Shown: piece by piece, positions 61,925 through 64,000 of the stretch | Numbering within the stretch: position 1 is the first letter of the stretch | Layout of the letters: every line of letters starts with the position of its first letter | Assembly (NCBI GenBank): GCA_046350255.1 | Contig: JAXMAV010000025.1 | Coordinates: forward strand, 62,001-126,000 | DNA length: 64,000 bases | Source of the DNA: CALDUY01 sp046350255 | Lineage (GTDB): Bacteria; Planctomycetota; Planctomycetia; Gemmatales; Gemmataceae | Reading direction: 5' to 3' | The notes under the pieces: model-generated | Told to the model about the DNA's origin: nothing | Database searches by the model: none | What the model saw: only the letters and a program-made list of their open reading frames with translations | Position numbers and translations under genes: made by a program

Positions 61925-63892
61925 CTAACGAGTGGGCATCGGGCGCGTGGTGGGAACCACCTCCAAGTCCCCCTTGTCCTGGGCGATGAGGATGCGACAC
62001 CCCGCATGCCTCGACAGCATCTCCTGGATGATCTTGTTCTCCAGTGACTCAGTGCGCCAGACCTGTGCATCCAGGCGGCGTTCGACATCGACCTGGTTTT
62101 TCTCCGGCCGTGGCGCCGCACAGACGGCGCTCAGCCCCTTGAGCGATTGCCTGGAGTGGGTTGGATCGAGAGTGACCACTCGGGCCACGCAGCGACGCGC
62201 TTCCAGTTCGAGGACCTTGGCGACGCCGACCCGCTCGGTGGATCCGGGTGGGCTGAGGTGAAAGGCATGGCCCAATCGAGCGCCGTCCTGCACTCCGACG
62301 TTCAGAACGATTTCATCGGAACCGATGTGATGATCCGCCACCGTGGCAGGGATCGGTTCGGCCCGGTAGACGAACACTCGGGGGTGAAACCTGGGCGAAA
62401 CCGCGAAGTGGACCCGCGCCTGGGCAGGTTGCTTCAGAAATGTCGACACAATCGCATCCCCAGGAGCTTCCTCCACCTCGAGCTTCAGTTGTCCGGTGGC
62501 GAGTTTGTCGAGCGCTGGGGCGGGATGGACAGGATGAGCGCTGGTCGGGCCAACGATGTGCTTGCACTCCAGGGTAAACGTCCGGGTGCCATGGATCGTC
62601 AGTGGGTACTTGCTGCGTTCCCCGACCTCCTGCAAACCGATCTGCCACTCATAGAGGGTGATCTCCTTGCCGGGTCCGAGAGTCGTCTCTCGCGGAACGT
62701 GCAGCCCTTCTGCCAGGGTCCGGGGGAACGAGATCGCTTTGCCGTTGGCGTCCAGGACGGTGGGCGGATGCTCGGGGAAGAACGCCCAGAGGTGGCGGAA
62801 CGTGGCGGTCTTTGTGCCGACATTGCGGAGGCGGAGGACGACCTTGACCGTTTGACCATGCCGGTAACTGTGTCGATCGGGCGGACGGAAGGCCAGACCA
62901 GCCTGCCAGCCGGCGACTTCCTTCCCCCAGGCGGTGCTGTTGTCCGTGCTGGGTGGGGTATCCATGCGGCCGATCACGCCTGCCTTTCTCGTCGGGCCTG
63001 GGCGGTGCCGGGCCGGTCCATCGGGCATCGCGAACAGGCTGACACCGGTGCCGATCCCGCCGAGTACACAAGCGGAGAGCAAGATGATGGCTGTCGCCGC
63101 CTTGAGTTTCTTGATGAGCATAACCAGGGTTACCTCCCTTGCCAGTTCGGCCACCGCGGGCGAGACCACCCCTAACACCATCGAACCTGCAGCGCAGGCA
63201 AGTGAAACCTTGACCGCAGACGAGACAGCCGACGCCGGTGCCGCGGCCGATGCCGCGTGTGCAGCCAACCCAGTTGCCAGCATAGCGCCGGTCATCTGCA
63301 CACCTCGCGCAGACAGGCGCCTGGCGAGGATCTCTCGCGCCCGGGCCAATCGCCCAGCCACTGTTCCTTCGGGTACTCCCAGCTGCCCAGCAGTCTCCTT
63401 GCGGGTGCGTCCCTCCAGATCACACAGGACGATCACCTCTCGATAGATGGCTGGCAGACGGGTAAGCTCCTCGTCCAGCCGGTCCAGCAGGTCGGAAGCG
63501 GGTGCGGCCTGAGGGGCCGGGATGTCGGGCATGTCCAATCCCTGGGCCTCCCTTGCACGCCGCCGGGAGATGGCACGTCGGACGTGTAATGCCGTCTGAT
63601 GGGCGACACCGTATAACCAGTTGCCAACCATGCTCCTTGGAAGGACCGACGGTGCCTTCCGCGTCAGGACAAGGAAGGTCGCCTGCACGGCGTCTTCGGC
63701 GTCGTGGTGGTTACCCAGGACACGCAGGCACACGCCCCAGACCATCGAGGCATGTCTTCGAACAAGCGTGGCCAGGGCAGCCTCGTCGCGGGACTCGACG
63801 AAACGCTCGAGCAACTCGCCGTCGGTCTTGTTGCCGCCGTCGGTCGGGAGGACACAACGGAACAGGTGGTCAATCAATCGGCTCGCCGGCAT
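61925..63892 (-). CDS. ECF sigma factor fused to a membrane anchor and outer domain
   Basis: A 655-residue protein. The sigma part has region 2 (LVRRHASMVWGVCLRVLGNHH, DAEDAVQATFLVLTRKA) and region 4 (LPAIYREVIVLCDLEGRTRKE, LGVPEGTVAGRLARAREIL) within the first 200 residues. A long Ala-rich stretch and a helix at about 270-290 (AATAIILLSACVLGGIGTGVSLFAM) follow, then some 360 residues of beta-rich sequence (VKVVLRLRNVGTKTATFRHLW). Such fused ECF proteins, lacking a separate anti-sigma factor, are known in planctomycetes. The outer part may sense an external signal. Confidence 0.85.
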   Translation of the reverse strand: MPASRLIDHLFRCVLPTDGGNKTDGELLERFVESRDEAALATLVRRHASMVWGVCLRVLGNHHDAEDAVQATFLVLTRKAPSVLPRSMVGNWLYGVAHQTALHVRRAISRRRAREAQGLDMPDIPAPQAAPASDLLDRLDEELTRLPAIYREVIVLCDLEGRTRKETAGQLGVPEGTVAGRLARAREILARRLSARGVQMTGAMLATGLAAHAASAAAPASAVSSAVKVSLACAAGSMVLGVVSPAVAELAREVTLVMLIKKLKAATAIILLSACVLGGIGTGVSLFAMPDGPARHRPGPTRKAGVIGRMDTPPSTDNSTAWGKEVAGWQAGLAFRPPDRHSYRHGQTVKVVLRLRNVGTKTATFRHLWAFFPEHPPTVLDANGKAISFPRTLAEGLHVPRETTLGPGKEITLYEWQIGLQEVGERSKYPLTIHGTRTFTLECKHIVGPTSAHPVHPAPALDKLATGQLKLEVEEAPGDAIVSTFLKQPAQARVHFAVSPRFHPRVFVYRAEPIPATVADHHIGSDEIVLNVGVQDGARLGHAFHLSPPGSTERVGVAKVLELEARRCVARVVTLDPTHSRQSLKGLSAVCAAPRPEKNQVDVERRLDAQVWRTESLENKIIQEMLSRHAGCRILIAQDKGDLEVVPTTRPMPTR

Positions 63893-64000
63893 GATCCTTC
63901 CTCGGCGGTCAACTCGACGTGAGCGGGTTCACCGGCGTCCCTGCCGTCTGGGCATCACGCACCGCGTCGTGCGCCCTCATACTGTATTTGCCGCAGCGAC
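63893..64000. other. Window end, upstream of ECF sigma gene
   Basis: The 108 bases hold the leader of the sigma gene; GAGGAAGG lies just before its ATG. Nothing else recognised. Confidence 0.4.

Overview
This 64 kb GC-rich window most likely comes from a planctomycete, probably a Gemmata-type relative. The evidence is a Ser/Thr kinase fused to a long TPR-like region, a secreted NIDO/PKD protein carrying the LEPRWVPAG-type N-terminal signal, a DUF1080 protein, a TIGR03067-like domain joined to leucine-rich repeats, an ECF sigma factor fused to a membrane anchor and outer domain, and many secreted proteins of unknown function. No rRNA, tRNA or CRISPR array was recognised by eye.

Layout. 0-6.7 kb: housekeeping genes on the plus strand (dnaB 3' part, ispF, cysS, ruvC-ruvA-ruvB), then an SdpR-like repressor and SdpI-like membrane protein. 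6.7-13.3 kb: a minus-strand run with folE, an unknown membrane protein, a zinc-ribbon membrane protein, a flavin/Fe-S oxidoreductase split by one in-frame TGA, and molybdopterin genes moaD, moaE, moaA. 13.5-27.4 kb: mostly envelope genes, namely a sulfatase-fold pseudoenzyme with an acidic tandem repeat, an ABC permease, a lipoprotein, a thioredoxin-fold protein without CxxC, a transglutaminase-like protein, a ClC antiporter, a DUF1080 protein, a pseudouridine synthase and a NIDO/PKD protein. 27.5-31.4 kb: the kinase-TPR protein.

31.6-35.9 kb: a dabB-dabA pair for inorganic carbon accumulation, behind a good sigma70-type promoter but with dabA frameshifted. 35.9-37.7 kb: a decayed hybrid histidine kinase abutting a transposase remnant. 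37.9-40.4 kb: small hypothetical membrane or exported proteins. 40.5-48.3 kb: a periplasmic nitrate reductase locus in two divergent arms. One arm is napD-napA-tetraheme napB-napG-like-small ORF. The other is tetraheme cytochrome c, NrfC-like, NrfD-like and an Rrf2 regulator. No NapC or NapH is present, so the NrfCD-like module plus cytochrome probably carries electrons from quinol to NapAB. The molybdopterin genes at 7-8.5 kb could supply the NapA cofactor.

48.5-54.5 kb: a large polytopic membrane protein, a secreted esterase, a tandem AHSA1 protein and a VOC/PhnB-like protein. 54.6-57.7 kb: a structured palindromic element, then a hemerythrin protein, an NnrS protein flanked by two DUF1858-like domains, and a second Rrf2 regulator. 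A 10-6-10 palindrome lies in front of the regulator and a weaker copy in front of the nnrS gene, which suggests a small nitric-oxide or redox regulon. 57.8-63.9 kb: an unknown membrane protein, exported proteins, the TIGR03067-LRR protein and the ECF sigma fusion.
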